Assembly: GCA_022113835.1 (NCBI GenBank)
Contig: JAILWY010000022.1
Coordinates: 6,138,001 to 6,202,000 of the forward strand
From: Atopsyche davidsoni
Taxonomy: Eukaryota > Arthropoda > Insecta > Trichoptera > Hydrobiosidae
Length of the DNA: 64,000 nt
Direction: 5' to 3'
In this document: one piece after another, positions 12,301 to 21,800 of the stretch
Layout of the letters: each line of letters starts with the position of its first letter
How positions within the stretch are numbered: the stretch's first letter is position 1
Translations under genes and position numbers: made by a program
The notes under the pieces: generated by a model
The model's input: the letters and a program-made list of their open reading frames with translations, nothing else
Told to the model about the DNA's origin: nothing
The model's database searches: none

Positions 12301-15076
12301 GCCGCGCCGCAAGAAGCCCAAGCAGCCCGGTGAGTGCTCGAGGCACAAACGTCAGAAGACTCAAAATATATCAGATATTTGACTTTGAAAATATGCAACG
12401 TACGATAAGTTTTCGAAATGACGTGTAATTGCATACGCGTGACTTTGGAATATTTCAACAATATTATTAGTTATTGAAAAATAAGTAAACGTGTTGTGTC
12501 TTCTTGCAGAGCCCCCCGAGGGCCCGCTGCCGTGCCTGTTCCACAACGCGTGGTTCAGCCCCGGGGGCGCGTACTATGTGCTGGAGTGCCTGGGGCCGGG
12601 CGTGCCGCGCGCCGAGCTGCACGCGGCGCGCCACCCCATCCCCAAGCTGCTGATGCACCTCCAGAACAACACCGACCTGCAGGTGCGTCCATCACACTTT
12701 TTTAGTAGCTTCCCCTTTGAAGAAACCTCTGATCGAACTGATAGATTGGTTCTTTGTGTTCAGTGGAGCAACCCTCGGGTCGTGTCCGAAGGACCCTTCT
12801 CCATAAGTGTAATGTTAACACGACTGCCACTCGTTTGCTCTACACGCTCAAATGCTGCCTTTAAAGTTTAGTAGTGCTCAATGAGTATGCTATATTTTCA
12901 GGAACGGTTGTCACAGATAGCACTGCCTGCGACGCGCACGTTCCCTGTGCAGGTGTCGGGGGGTCACAGAGCACAAGTACGCTTACTGCTTCCCCCGGGC
13001 CTGCGTGAAGAAGAAATCACACGTTATCCTCTCGTGTTACACGTGTAAGTACATAAAATTTATTCTATTGAGGCAAATGCGGGCGACTCATAATGCCAGA
13101 TACAGTTGTAAATCCCCTCGTCCCTTATAGATCCCATATTCTCAAATTATCCAAGCTTGAGCGTTTCCTGCTCCGACTTGTAGCTCTCCACCAAGTAGAT
13201 AAATATCAGCCATTTGCTTAAAAAGTAATTCTCAAAAGTGGGAGTCCATAACTAGTTACATTGCCATTTAATTATTTTTGAGTCTAATGTCGCTCGCAGA
13301 AAAAGAGAAGATGAGCAAACAATTAGAAAGGATTGAGGTAGCTGGAGTTGTGTGCGGGTGCTACTTTTTTGACATTTGCCTTGTTGATAACAACAATGAT
13401 TGTACATTAATTTTTCTTCCTTTTGAATATGGCAATGTATAATTTTAAAATGAAATTTTACAATCACCGGTTTTGGAGTTCTGTAATAAGTATTACACGA
13501 ACAGCAATTTTTTTCAAATTGCATAAAAAGCAGATACTTGCTGTGCATCTACGCGATATCCAAGAAGTAATTTAACTAAATACTATTCAAAAACATTCAA
13601 AACGTTGCAAATATGATAGCAGTACTCTCCGTGCTGTCGTAAATATTTTATACCTTCCAACCTGTGGTGGGACCTAGTCTCCTCAAAGATGCACCGCAAT
13701 TTAAGCATTTTTGATAAGTTTTTTAACACATTTATTATTAACAGCACTGATGATATATATTCCAGGTATGGAGGGCCAGGGAGTCAGCTGGTAACAGAGC
13801 GCTGGCGGGTGGACTGGCCAGCGTGGCTGGCGGCCGCCAAGGGATGCGTGGTGGCGCAAGTTGACGGGCGCGGCTCTGCAGGTCAGGGGTACCGGCTTCT
13901 GCACGAAGTGTACCGCCGACTGGGCACTGTAGAGGTGGCCGACCAACTTGAAGTCACAGAGTAAGGGTTGCGCCATGCAAATACAGTTCTGAATACAACA
14001 ATTTCATTGAAACTCGCAATTGATAAGGCTCTAACATATTAGAACAGATCTTGTCAGTTATAAGGTAAATGTAGTTTTTTGTGAAATCATTTCAGGTATC
14101 TGCGTGACTCGCTGCACTTTGTGGACAAGCGGAGAGTGGCAGTGTGGGGCTGGTCATACGGGGGATTTGTGGCTGCCCTAGCGCTAGCCAGCCCCATGGA
14201 GATTTTCCACTGCGGCATCTCTGTGGCCCCCGTCACCAGCTGGAAGCTCTACGGTCAGTAATAAACCTAACTTTTGGCTTATCATATTTACTGTAAATAT
14301 GCATAATGCTATCATGAATAAACCAATGCAGACTATTTTGTTAGCCTCCAAGATGGACAGGCTTAATTTTCAATACTAGATATTAATAATAAATATGCCT
14401 GCGGATATGATTATATGCTACCAATGCTTACTGGATACAAAATGTGGAAAGAACACATTACTATAGTCACCGAGTAAGCACGATAACCTCTGGACCAAGA
14501 GTGAGCTATTTTTTCAATACAGTTTTGTAATGTGATGGTGTATTTCAGATTCTGCCTACACGGAGCGCTACATGGGGCTGCCCAACGCAACCGGTAACTA
14601 TCGCGGGTATGCCGAGGCAGATGTGACACGCCAGGCCGAGCACCTCAAGGATAAGCTGTTCTACCTGGTGCACGGCACTGCTGACGACAATGTGCACCTG
14701 CAGCAGACCCTCCTGCTGGCCCGAGCCCTCGCTGCCAAGGGGGCCATCTTCAGGCAACAGGTAACTGACTAGCTCCACCAGCAGAAGACATTCAAACTCA
14801 AATTATCTGATAAAGAGTCTAACTGTCTGACTAGTCTATAGTTAAGAGAGTTCGTTTTTTACGTACTTTTTAGAAAGCAGTTGGAGAATTTTTGAGACAT
14901 TCATAGCGGCTAAGTTATTTTTCTCGCTCTAGGTGTATCCTGATGAAGGCCACAGCCTGTCGGGGGTGAAGAAGCATCTGTACCGTTCAATGGCGGCGTT
15001 CCTCGACGACTGCTTCCGGAAGCAAGTTCCTCCTGAGTCCAAGGCCGGCCTCCGAAATGGCGGAGGAGGAGAATGA
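377..15076 (+). CDS. ome: Dipeptidyl peptidase 4-family serine peptidase (omega-like), 5' partial
   Basis: Eleven exons join in frame to 708 residues and a TGA: 377-588, 4244-4517, 5848-5971, 11760-11992, 12070-12329, 12510-12682, 12902-13044, 13766-13960, 14096-14253, 14549-14760, 14933-15076. Introns are GT..AG and phases agree at every junction. The family removes N-terminal X-Pro/X-Ala dipeptides and is normally a type II membrane ectoenzyme with a beta-propeller followed by an alpha/beta hydrolase domain. Seen here, numbering from the first full codon: the substrate-binding Glu pair in DWLYEEEV (70-72), the oxyanion Tyr in VYGGPGSQ, nucleophile Ser558 in GWSYGG, Asp637 in HGTADDNVH, and His668 in YPDEGH. 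The complete triad argues against the catalytically dead DPP6/DPP10 type. Missing are the start codon, cytoplasmic tail, membrane anchor and first propeller strands. The acceptor at 377 has a poor pyrimidine tract, so this exon start is the least certain. Exons 4-6 are very GC-rich. Exon 5 adds a Pro-rich, Asp/Glu-rich and Lys/Arg-rich insertion. Assignment to ome rather than another DPP4 paralogue is inference. Confidence 0.9.
692..1026 (+). repeat. Dispersed repeat R1, copy A
   Basis: About 330 bp matching copy B at 7423-8359. Shared stretches include GATGGACGAGGTCCAAAGG, ATTTCACTTCGTAATCTGCA and GAGGCGTCTC(T/G)AATAGTTCC. This copy has the uninterrupted site ATAAACAATAAATAAAAC where copy B carries a SINE. 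Confidence 0.85.
1026..1357. mobile_element. hAT-like non-autonomous element
   Basis: It begins CAGTGCTTCTCAAAGTGG and ends AGAGTTTGAGAGCCACTG, giving CAGTG(G/C)(T/C)TCTCAAA-type inverted ends typical of hAT elements. Internal GGGGTCC repeats are subterminal. No 8-bp target duplication is left (ATCTAGCT against AGGTAATC). It abuts R1 copy A. Confidence 0.6.
1378..1415 (-). repeat. tRNA-derived SINE fragment (B-box only)
   Basis: GGACTCGAACC at 1395-1405 is an exact reverse-strand pol III B box (GGTTCGAGTCC), followed by an A-rich stretch on that strand. No A box or cloverleaf was found, so it is not a tRNA gene. Confidence 0.3.
2493..3074 (-). mobile_element. Deleted hAT element with transposase C-terminus remnant
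   Basis: Ends CAGAGGTTCTCAAACTG and, reverse-complemented, CATAGGTTCCCAAAGTGG. Flanked by near-identical 8-mers GTTAAGTT (2485-2492) and GTTTAGTT (3075-3082). The minus strand from about 3020 encodes a degraded ZBED/FAM200-like hAT transposase C-terminus: PQWIINPYGDIEE, EELKVQFRKGYQEFW, YPALWTIARRFLIALPSSFL, then LLTKK followed by a frameshift and RNRLEITGRGDLKLNLTYLK to a stop at 2618. The catalytic core is missing, so it is dead. Confidence 0.8.
3025..3056. repeat. Perfect hairpin inside the hAT remnant
   Basis: TCAATATCGACCC and its reverse complement surround a 6-base loop (CTTTCA). It sits exactly after ATCCACTCTCGTAG, where the related element at 8815-9315 continues with its right end instead. 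Confidence 0.85.
4010..4215 (+). repeat. Diverged tandem duplication before omega-like exon 2
   Basis: GAATAAATCTAYCGA, then ATTCRTRG, then TCTATYTGTT, then GATCAGGYAT occur in the same order twice (from about 4010 and from about 4149). The interval also has overlapping ATCGATAT/TCGATAGG palindromes. Confidence 0.4.
4684..5061 (+). mobile_element. 5'-truncated LINE, C-terminus of the second ORF and 3' UTR
   Basis: The plus strand encodes QLLMGHGAMRSYLCRFHLT, then after a frameshift near 4739 a zinc-knuckle-like CPCDDITPQTVIHLANSCP, then LMKSLDGFLKRVIGTIKRIN and TAG at 4931-4933. A GHGxxRSYL...C.C...QT..H...CP tail is typical of non-LTR retrotransposon polymerases of the R1/Jockey/I group. 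The 3' UTR ends in an A-rich run (5046-5060). Same strand as the host gene, inside intron 2. Confidence 0.75.
5061..5790 (-). repeat. Dispersed repeat R3 (in omega-like intron 2)
   Basis: Non-coding sequence matching inverted copies at 60604-60840 and 63310-63880 and a diverged partial at about 10430-10895. Shared stretches include GACGTTAATTAAATAATAA, TCAACATCTTCAAGATTTTA and ATCAAAAATATTTAAATGC. It ends about 58 bases before the exon 3 acceptor. No coding capacity seen. Confidence 0.8.
6395..6810 (-). mobile_element. tRNA-derived SINE, copy 1
   Basis: On the minus strand the pol III A box TAGTACAAGGG (6523-6533) and B box GGTTCAAATCC (6479-6489) both match consensus, 33 bases apart. The flanks match the copies at 7646-8184 and 61286-61620. 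Shared non-tRNA parts include GATTTAAAGAAACTCTCAG and ACGTCAATCAGATGCGTATT. Confidence 0.85.
7294..7320. repeat. AT dinucleotide microsatellite
   Basis: An (AT)n-like run with GT interruptions. Similar short runs occur at 658-680 (AT) and 11028-11041 (TG). Confidence 0.8.
7423..8359 (+). repeat. Dispersed repeat R1, copy B, split by a SINE insertion
   Basis: R1 sequence at 7423-7645 resumes at 8185-8359 after the inserted SINE. Relative to copy A it also has about 50 extra bases (ATTGTGTTGGCAGTCG...) just after the insertion. The two copies bracket about 6.4 kb of the gene, including exons 2 and 3. Confidence 0.85.
7646..8184 (-). mobile_element. tRNA-derived SINE, copy 2, with inverted end segment
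   Basis: Inserted in R1 copy B between two ATAAAC target repeats (7640-7645 and 8185-8190); copy A has a single ATAAAC. Minus-strand A box TAGTATAAGGG (7774-7784) is intact but the B box is destroyed. The first 75 bases (TTACTAATATGATTAGGC...) recur inverted near 8036-8107, giving a long foldback not present in copy 1. Confidence 0.85.
8634..8661 (+). repeat. Interstitial TTAGG-like run
   Basis: GATAGGTTAGGTTAGGTTAAG, the insect telomere motif with about three adjacent units. Shorter runs at about 24309 and 62648. Confidence 0.7.
8815..9315. mobile_element. hAT non-autonomous element with perfect 8-bp target duplication
   Basis: Flanked by CGCTAGAG at 8807-8814 and 9316-9323. Ends are CATATGTTCCCAAAC and, reverse-complemented, CACTGGTTCTCAACA. 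It shares ATGACCTGCTTAAATGGGAT with the transposase-bearing element at 2493-3074, so it is a deletion derivative of that family. A Penelope-associated repeat (R4) is nested at about 9063-9160. Confidence 0.85.
9063..9160 (+). repeat. R4 repeat fragment nested in a hAT element
   Basis: GAGAGTACTTGGTGGAATTC and CGTGAAAAGTTGGCATTAT match the R4 copy at 61153-61254. The element is partly deleted. Confidence 0.7.
9760..9981. mobile_element. hAT MITE 1, 222 bp
   Basis: Perfect 14-bp inverted ends CATAGGTTCCCAAC, flanked by the 8-bp duplication GTCTAAGG at 9752-9759 and 9982-9989. No coding capacity. Confidence 0.92.
9990..10277. mobile_element. hAT MITE 2, 288 bp, adjacent to MITE 1
   Basis: Inverted ends CAGGGGTCCCCAACC and (reverse complement) CAGTGGTCCCCAACC. 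Flanked by GTCTAAGG at 9982-9989 and 10278-10285, so the central 8-mer is shared with MITE 1. AT-rich centre and GC-rich subterminal regions. Confidence 0.92.
10430..10895 (+). repeat. Diverged R3 copy
   Basis: Same order of blocks as 63310-63880 (TTGATACAT..TTCTTC, ATTTGGAGATT, AACGTTAATTAAATAATAA, GACACGATT) with many differences. It inserts about 40 extra bases (ACGACTGACGGATCTAGAAC...). Confidence 0.65.
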
Positions 15077-15141
15077 GACGAGGACGTAGACTAAGGTAGC
15101 ACCGGTCCATGTCAGTGCTGCCAAGGGAATAAGTAAACTAA

Positions 15142-15147
15142 AATAAA
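15142..15147 (+). other. Candidate polyadenylation signal of the omega-like gene
   Basis: AATAAA lies 66 bases after the stop codon. Other AATAAA motifs occur further downstream in the AT-rich flank, so a longer 3' UTR is possible. Confidence 0.4.
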
Positions 15148-17280
15148 ATGACAGAGTCTACTGATGTTGTCATGTGAATTCAGAACTTGAAGAGGTTTTT
15201 TTAAAGCTGCATTCTTTTGTTTGACAAAATTTCCTCGAGTTGTCCAGCGGGAAGCCCTCCCTCCTCAAAACAATATCCAGTGTATAAATAGTATCTACGT
15301 TTTAAAGTTATCAAGCAATTAATTATTTTAATAAGTATATTGAAATTCCAATTAAGGTTTTTAGATTTAAAAGTAATAGACTTTATTTAAGGCATATGGG
15401 AATTATTTTGTGAATTTAAATTTTATTTAGAGACAAACACATATTTTATTCACGGTTTTCTATTTATTTATGTTGGAATGTCTTTTACTTGCAGAATAAG
15501 ATAAAAAATTGGATTAAAAAGTGTTTGTGTTATAATATTACATTTACATATGAAAGATACAATTTTATTAGCTGGATTTGTTAGAATATTAGAGAGTGGA
15601 GTAATGTCAAAGCACCGGTCCACGATCTCACATCGGACTCAGCTCCGGCTAGATATTACTATGCCAGCCGTGTTTTCATTCTCGTCTCTCTTCTGACTTC
15701 ATCAGTATTTCTGTCATTTTTTTTTCCAGAAATGTCTTCATATTAAATATAACGATGCGCCGAGCCGTGGACGTGACTGTTGTGAAAATTATTTTTTTAA
15801 ACAATAATACAAAGTTCTAAATTCACCAATAATATAAAATTATAACTTTTCCTTAGAATCTCATTTTAATAGTTGCATGAAAATCACAAGTTAAGAACAG
15901 TTCACTCTCTCAAAAAATGATAATAAATCTATCAAGTCAGATAGACACCCAAAGATTCCTTTTGTCAATAAGATTTGAAGCACAAATAAAGTTAAATAGA
16001 AATAGATTATTAAATAATATGTTGTATTAAAAATGGTGCTGATCTGGTAAACACTCGATTGATTATATCCAACCACAAAAAAAAACATCGGAATACAAAG
16101 TTAGCATTGGAACTTAACCCCGTGGCCCTCGAGAAAACATTCTAGGTTATGAAATTGCTTGCTCCTCTCTGAACTCGGAGGAAACCTATAATAGCAAACC
16201 ACTAAACTGCAAGATAGTAAAATTGGTTGGCTCGAATCAATGATAATGTTGTGTGTTGTCTGATTAGTACCAAAAAAATATTACAAATTATTCAAGTTTT
16301 AAACTCAAAATATTTTTGTACATAGACCTTCACCATACTGTGGATTTCTCCGCGTCGCATTCACTGAAAGGTATTATCAATCTCATGTTATGATTAAATG
16401 TAGTTTTGTCCGATTGCACAATTTGATAATGATCAACGTCAGAATTGACAAGAGGATAAAACCCGTGCTAAACAACTCAGCCGTACATATCGCTAAAGTG
16501 TTTTTATATTTTAATAAATAGTTACACTCGGTATTATTAGCTTAATCTCAATCTTAAACAATTTAAGCAGAAGTAATAGCTAATTACGAATATTTTAAAT
16601 AGCATTTGTTTATTGAAAATGAAATAGAAGTGTTTCCCAATTTTTATTGTTAGTATCTTGTATATTAGTTTATTTCGAAAGAGTGCTACAAACTTTGCTT
16701 AAGAGATTTCCTCTGATGAGTTTTAAGACATTCTTGACTGCGGATAGACCTCAGAACGCACATGCCTGGACACGTCAGGAATAAAGTAGGCGTGTACACT
16801 ATGCATGAATACAAAATGCAATTTCAAGATTATATTTGACGTTTGCGTGTCTGTTTTAAATGTGATTAAAAGTCTTCTTCAAACCGTTAGTAGTTATTTT
16901 AATAATAATAAATAAATACACTTTCGTTTTATTATGAGCAAAATTTTGGCCTCCAACTTAGTATTTATTCTTGTAAAGGTCAGAAAATAAAAATACCACT
17001 AAATTAGTGTATTTATAAGAGAAGGTAGAATAAAAAATAGACATATTGAAAGTACATATAGCTCATCTAAATACTGTGCCAATAAATATAAAATGTATTT
17101 GAGGTACTCTTTTTAGTAATTGAGAACATGTTACATGATTAGGACACGCTAATCAAAATGAAATCTGACATTTTAGCGAAAAGGAAATGCATGTTTAATT
17201 GGACAAATTACTGGTATGGTGTCGTGATGCGCCAAAATGTCAAGTTTTAATGTAAAAGTCGACAGTAGACACTCCACTTT

Positions 17281-17325
17281 TATATCGTATATTGATATAT
17301 CGTATATCGATATATTGACTATTAC
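17281..17325. repeat. Short AT-rich tandem repeat
   Basis: Units like ATATCGTATATTGATAT follow one another with a period of about 16 bases. Simple sequence with no link to a gene. Confidence 0.45.
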
Positions 17326-18631
17326 TGTGTAGATTTTGGTTTTGTACCGTTTTTTCCTTTATGACCACTTGCGAAATCCAGTTGAATTAAGCTGGATCAA
17401 GTAGCCATCAGAGGCTTCTGCCGTCTCTAAGATATTATAAAAAATCAAATGAATACATCTACCTACATCAAATGTCGCATGTACGAAGAGTTGAATTTTT
17501 GAGCTTGTAGACTTTCTTCTGAGTATGATGTGCCTTTTTGTAGACTCGGTCTTATGACAAAAGCTAGTCGTCTTGAATCCCAACTGATCGTCAGATGAGA
17601 ACTGGTAAATACATTAACCTCTCAAATGCCTACATAAGAAATAGATCATTCTAATATGTTCTGAGAGCTAACTCGTCTCTTTACATCGATCTCTGGCTTT
17701 GTTCGGAGGTTTCTACGGCAGGTGAGCTCTTAATGGATTGTTGCATTTCAGAGAATCCCCTTTGTAAATGTTTTTTTGTAAGATAATATAAAAAGTGGAG
17801 ATCTACTGGGAACTTGTGTAAAATTTAAGCGAGGAAATTATAAACGAGGTTGTCGATGATTATTGAAGTAAGTACGAATAAATCCCAAGTGCCAAAAGGT
17901 TGACCTTTCAAAAGTGTTGTGCTTTGGTGTAAAATCATTAAAAAAAAAAAAACATTCATGAATATGTGTACATATAACGTTTCAAATATTTTTATGACTA
18001 TCACTATAACGACTATAAATCAACTTTGTCATCTGAACAATGGAACTTTAAGTATTCTTTTCAGTTAATTTTGTTCACAATTAATTATTGAAGCGTCCAA
18101 AAGAACGTTGATATTATTTTAACCCATTCTTCAAAAGAAAAAAAACAAATAGACAGAAAATTGAATTCAATAGTACATTTAAAGATAAAATTCAGTGGTG
18201 TGCATTTCATCTCAAATATTAGTATGAAGTTTCACGATTGAATGCTAAATATGCAACAGTAAATAATATCGCTGATCAAAAAACTGAAAAATAACCGTAG
18301 AATAGATTGATCTCATAGATATTTCAGAAATTGACAAAATAAGTGAATATTTATATTATTAAGCAATGAATGGGTTTAATTGTACTTCTGGCATCACCGA
18401 CTTCATGTAAAATGATCGCGTCTTCCACGTCATCAATAGAAGATACAAGAGGAAGGTTTTGCCTACTTCATCACTCCGATACTTCAATATTAGTACACGT
18501 GTTCAATATAACAGTTGACGTTTTTATATTAAGTAATTAAAACTTTACAGTATCCATTTAATGTGTAGATTTTTTTTTCCCACCTGAGTATAATAGATTA
18601 ATCATTTTATTAGTTAATATTGTATATTTAA

Positions 18632-18836
18632 AATGTTATTACCGCATGGCTGTCCTATTTTGGACTTACAAAATAGGACAATGCCAAACTGTCGAGTGCA
18701 TTTGATAGGATTGTGATAACAGGCACACTGAAAACAAATATGCATTCAACCTGTTCTACTAATGCATATTTAATGTTATTGTCACACGGGTGTGTTATTT
18801 TTTAACTGTCGGGTGCATTTGACAGGTATTGTGATA
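18632..18836. repeat. Direct duplication, one copy with an inserted hairpin
   Basis: Copy 1 runs from 18632 to 18719 and copy 2 from 18772 to 18836. Both start AATGTTATT and end with GTGCATTTGA(C/T)AGG.. TTGTGATA. Copy 1 alone contains a perfect 11-bp inverted repeat (TGTCCTATTTT at 18651-18661 against 18670-18680, 8-base loop). The copies are diverged, so the duplication is old. Confidence 0.6.
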
Positions 18837-21800
18837 TAGTTTGTTTGCTTTAACAAACAAATAAAAAAGTTTTCGTATTTGTTGTTTAAAATTTGTATTA
18901 CAAATTAAAACCAGTCTGTCTTAGATAAGTTCTTTGTGTTAAAAAATAATATATATAAATATAAAATGTAAGTGGAAGTCTTGAATAAGTAATTCAAGAG
19001 GACTGTGACCAACTCTTTAGAAACCTTCAAGTGTCTTGCTAGAAATTCAGCAATAATTTTTTTCTCAATCCACTTTAAGGCTATTTGAGTACTTAAAGTT
19101 AATGTAAATTTATCCTAAAGTGTGACGAGGCGCGGGTTTCTATAAAACCGTGTTGTAAATTTAAGAGGACTCTATCGCCTTTCTTAGGCTATGGTTTTGA
19201 TGTTAAATTAACATTTGTAATGTCTTTACATTAGTTCTATGAATTTTTTTATTAGATGTACAAGATATTGTCAAAAGTTTTTTTATCAAATTTTTATTTG
19301 AAAGCCTGAATTTGTTTATTGTTCCCACGAAGAAGCGTAACTTTTAAATTGAAATAAAGTATTTTAACTAGATTTTCAATTAAATTTAGTGATCTTCAAT
19401 CGTAATATTAGATTTTAAGGTAAATATTAATCATTTTAAGTATGGATTTACCAAACAATTCAAATTTCTATAGTGTTATGTTTTATTTTAAACCCTTTAA
19501 CATGAGTTATAAACTAATATTATGTTTATGTCTGCAAGACGCGTGATACACGTGTATAAGTTTATTTATTTACAATTTCCATAGATCCAAACCTGCTTCA
19601 GATTGTCGGAGAGTTGGTTTAACCAATTTGTAACATTTTCGTATAAATAAACAACAAATTCTAAACTCGTACATATGTACGTAAATAAACATATTTCAGA
19701 TAAACAAAAATAATTAATATTTCACTATTAACAAATTAAAAAGTTACTAAATTTGACTAATTCAATTCAGCATTGATATTTTCAGTTTCATCAAAGGTTG
19801 GGTCCGCATTCTATCGGGGTTTCATCTCCACACATGGGATTTCATGTATCGCTCATTAAATACAACAGACATTTAAAAAATTGACATTATTGAGTGAAAG
19901 TTGAATTGTCTTCATATTTACTATTGACCGTAAAAATGTAATTTACAAGTTAATTGTTTCTACAATATTTTACAATTAATATAATGTCAGATTTTGAGTT
20001 GTCACACTTTGATGGAAAATTTTTCTAGCAAGAATTTTATGAGTTGAAGTAACTTTATTATAAAAACTATGGTTTACTTTTTTAAAGTTATTTATTGCAG
20101 AAAGTTATTAAATCTTCAACATAATTTTCTGAAAAATTACTTGATTATGGGACATTACACTATTGTATTCAATGGGCAATATAATAGGGAACTCGATCTG
20201 GATTCAGCCTTATTTGTGTAGTCTTTTATTATGCATATACAATAGATTATGTGTTTTGTTTGTTTGAATCGTTTTACTTTAAATAGAATTTATATCAAAT
20301 GTAATATACCAAGCATTTTATATTTGATGCTTTTTAGAGAAATGTCACACGGTGAAAGGATTAAGGGTGAACGCTTCCATTGTATTTCTATATCTTAATG
20401 ACACGCTATTCAAATCCAATGAATGAATCTATAAATATGGATTCGTAATAATATTACCACAATCGACAGATATCAATTAGACTGTATTTGATTATCACAA
20501 TGATTCTTGGTGATTATTATTCAATCTACGGTTTTTTTATTTTCTTCGTTATTATTATTATTATATATAGAAGTAAGATGGAAGACATCTTTAATATTCT
20601 CTAACCAACTAATATATGTGTATAAAAAATCCATAATAAGTACAATTTCTTTCATAAGGATTAAAATTATCTTCCAACTTAAGAGATAATATATTTTCAA
20701 ACAAGTTTTTGTAGGAGACATGAATGGACATTATATTTTGGATAATTTATGGAAATTAGTTGCCTACTTGGTCTATTTTTTTAACTATTTGGCAATAAGT
20801 ACAACTATGTATAGACTGTAGGTGCAAAGCTGGAACGGTCTTACTAAAAAATATTTATTCTTGTGCCAGTGGTTGGCAATTTGATTATCAAAATATCTGT
20901 ACCGATAGACATTCATAATAACTTCTGTGTTGAATCCTAATTCCGCTTGAAGCTGCCACCGTCCTTTTCTGTCGGTGAGTTTGGTTTTCCAGCCGACCAC
21001 GCCTAATATACTCGGACTGGTATCAACGCCACCTTAGATTTGGTTTGCCGGATCTTCTTCTCTCTGGTGGTCGATGATGTTTATTGATAAATTTTATTAC
21101 GTGGGCACCTTTACAGATATGGTACAACTCATCACGATAACTACTCTTCGAGTGCCATCCACACAAACTGAGCCAAAGATTCTGTGCGAAACCATGCGTC
21201 CTTAAATGCTATGATGTCTTTCATATTTCCATATCAAATTAACCAACAGTGTAACAATCAAAAACTTGTGACAATAACAGTTCTTCATAGTGTGGTTTTT
21301 ATTTTGTTATTGTCAAAAAAAATTGTTTGTTCGCTCGGTTGCTTTGACTCGGAAATAAATTATCCCCGGTTTGTGTGTGATTCGTAAATATTGTAATTGC
21401 ATTGGAATAAATCCGATTTAGTAAGACGGGATGTGTGCAACTTTGGAATAGATCGGTTTGTTTTTGCGCATTTTAGATATTGTTTCTAAAGATTTTCAGA
21501 AATCTCTTATAAGGTATTTAAAAAAAGCCTATTGTGTATTTTATTTAGAATCCATTGACTCCGTGATGTCAAATATGGTTAGTGAGGTTTTAGTCTTAAG
21601 TGAGGTGTCTTAGAATATAAAATTTCTGTAAAACTACACTCTGTTTGAGAGTAAAAGAGAAAATTACCAACACGAGTAAAGAAAAATAATATTCGCTTAT
21701 TTTGAACAGGTAACTTAAATCCAAGTACGTCCCAACAATTTAATTTCACAACATTTTTTTTGATGTGTAAATATTGCTTTCATAATAAAATTATTTCAAG

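Noticed and set aside
11664..12461. 265-codon open frame on the minus strand
   Set aside because: It is antisense to GC-rich exons 4 and 5 of the peptidase. Arg/Ala/Pro-rich low complexity explains the open frame.
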